Shown piece by piece: positions 14,809-15,745 of a stretch of DNA of 15,745 nucleotides. Source of the stretch: Bacteroidales bacterium (lineage in GTDB: Bacteria; Bacteroidota; Bacteroidia; Bacteroidales; P3); assembly GCA_031271725.1 (NCBI GenBank), contig JAISVE010000179.1, positions 1-15,745 of the forward strand. The letters are read 5' to 3'. Below the pieces are notes generated by a model. It saw only the letters and a list, made by a program, of their open reading frames with translations. It had not been told where the DNA came from and made no database searches. The position numbers were made by a program, and so were the translations under genes. Positions within the stretch are counted from its first letter, which is position 1. Each line of letters starts with the position of its first letter.

Positions 14809-15615
14809 ATGAGGATTATCAACGTTTTTTATCACACTGTTTCAGATTTGCCTTTGTCGCATATAGAGCCCTTGTATCATCCCAAAAATATAAAGCAATT
14901 TCGCAGTGATTTGAAATATCTCTTAAAGCATTACAAGGCAGTAAGTGCAGACGATTTATTAAAATATACAAAAGGCGAGTTGTTAATAGAAAAACCTTCA
15001 TTTCATCTCTCTTTTGATGACGGATTGCGGGAAGTATATGATGTAGTGTTGCCGATTTTGCAAGAATACGGAATACCTGCAACAGTCTTTGTAAATAGTG
15101 CATTTGTAGATAATAAGGAATTGTTTTTTAGACATCGTGAAGCACTTGCAATTAGTAGGAATGAGGCAGCAATAAATGAAGATGAAGCAGAGGAATTTCT
15201 AAAAACAGCACAACCCTATTTAACGATAGAAGAACTGCGTACACTTCAAACAAAAGGTTTTACCATAGGTGCGCACAGCGTATCACATCCGGACTATCAA
15301 AAAATTTCTTTGGATGAAGCAGTCCGGCAGACACTTGACAGTTGCAATTATGTGAAAGAAAATTTCGGAGAGAAAAACATCTTTTTTTCTTTTCCTTTTT
15401 CGGAAGCAGGATTTGCATCACAGGAAGGACTTAATAAGCGTTTCTACGAGCGTATTTCAGGTACTGTAGATTTAACATTTGGTATTTCGGGCATTATGCA
15501 GCGGGGATGTCATTTTGGTAGAATTGATTTGGAGAGGAGTGGATTTTGGTGTTATTCGGCAAGAATGGCAGTAAATCGTGCTCGCCTTGCTGCCCGGATA
15601 AAAGGAAAAAATTAA
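14809..15615 (+). CDS. Polysaccharide deacetylase (NodB-like) family protein
   Basis: The 268-residue protein has the NodB fold markers. FHLSFDDG (65-72) carries the catalytic Asp70 and metal ligand Asp71. A helical insertion (about 98-140) follows. GAHSVSHP (154-161) supplies His156 and His160. The third motif, usually RxPYG, reads SFPFSEAG (194-201), so the conserved arginine is missing. No clear DxxxW or LxxH motif is visible. It has no signal peptide, so it is probably cytoplasmic or peripheral. Family members remove N-acetyl groups from sugars; this divergent branch (F-x-F-P-F) has no substrate I can name. It starts 7 bp after the DUF5683 gene and ends 17 bp before the ornithine carbamoyltransferase gene, so it belongs to the same transcript. 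Confidence 0.85.
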   Translation: MRIINVFYHTVSDLPLSHIEPLYHPKNIKQFRSDLKYLLKHYKAVSADDLLKYTKGELLIEKPSFHLSFDDGLREVYDVVLPILQEYGIPATVFVNSAFVDNKELFFRHREALAISRNEAAINEDEAEEFLKTAQPYLTIEELRTLQTKGFTIGAHSVSHPDYQKISLDEAVRQTLDSCNYVKENFGEKNIFFSFPFSEAGFASQEGLNKRFYERISGTVDLTFGISGIMQRGCHFGRIDLERSGFWCYSARMAVNRARLAARIKGKN

Positions 15616-15632
15616 CTAAAAAATAAAACACT

Positions 15633-15745
15633 ATGTTTAACTTACGAAACCGCAGTTTTTTGAAACTGCTTGATTTTACACCAAAAGAAATTAAGTATTT
15701 GTTAGACCTTTCTGCTAATCTTAAAGAGGCAAAATACACAGGCAC
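15633..15745 (+). CDS. argF: Ornithine carbamoyltransferase, N-terminal fragment
   Basis: ATG 15633 opens a frame that runs off the window after 37 residues: [20 protein letters not shown] followed by [18 protein letters not shown]. The [17 protein letters not shown] and LKxAKYxGT pattern is the N-terminus of catabolic/anabolic-type ornithine carbamoyltransferases, which form citrulline from ornithine and carbamoyl phosphate. The STRT carbamoyl-phosphate motif lies outside the window. There is no promoter in the 17-bp gap, so it is likely expressed from the upstream operon. Whether it is argF or the arcB/argI type cannot be settled from this fragment. The succinylornithine/acetylornithine variants usual in Bacteroides start differently as far as I recall. 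Confidence 0.85.
   Translation, partial: MFNLRNRSFLKLLDFTPKEIKYLLDLSANLKEAKYTG

Overview
The window looks like chromosomal DNA from a Bacteroidetes bacterium, probably of the order Bacteroidales, and one that has a type IX secretion system (T9SS). Four things support this. Several gene starts are preceded by the Bacteroidetes-type promoter (a TTTG-like -33 box and a TAnnTTTG -7 box), with almost no Shine-Dalgarno sequences. A DUF3276 (PUR-like) gene is present. The order parA-parB-DUF5683 is typical of the phylum. The large surface protein ends in a T9SS sorting domain. The DNA is moderately AT-rich. Taxonomy is inferred from protein style only; no search was run.

Layout. At the left edge, on the minus strand, is a small membrane protein that matches the N-terminal half of a Bacteroidetes M23-peptidase family but lacks the peptidase domain. 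It is followed 3 bp later by the start of dxr (isoprenoid synthesis), which runs off the window. Divergent from it is miaB (tRNA modification). miaB converges on and overlaps rfbB (dTDP-glucose 4,6-dehydratase), and a secreted or envelope protein of unknown function points away from rfbB. Next comes fabD (fatty acid synthesis) behind a textbook promoter.

The centre is a 3.9-kb gene for a 1296-residue BspA-like leucine-rich-repeat protein with a T9SS C-terminal domain. Its roughly 290-bp leader holds a promoter, a 40-codon ORF, a (AG)17 microsatellite inside that ORF, and a strong terminator hairpin 39 bp before the start codon. No promoter is visible after the terminator, so the leader looks like an attenuator and may be phase-variable. 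Three consecutive hairpins end the gene, the last with a T-tract.

The right part is a plus-strand housekeeping block. It begins with glnS, whose 5' leader contains a compact multi-helix structured element with an internal repeat. Then come lpxH (overlapping glnS), a DUF3276 gene, parA-parB-DUF5683, a NodB-type polysaccharide deacetylase, and the start of an ornithine carbamoyltransferase gene cut by the window end. No tRNA, rRNA, insertion sequence, CRISPR array or attachment site was seen.

Most genes are core metabolism or envelope functions. The parts that deserve attention are non-coding: the leader of the BspA-like gene, the structured glnS leader, a 20-bp promoter core shared by fabD and glnS, and candidate operator repeats upstream of miaB and parA.
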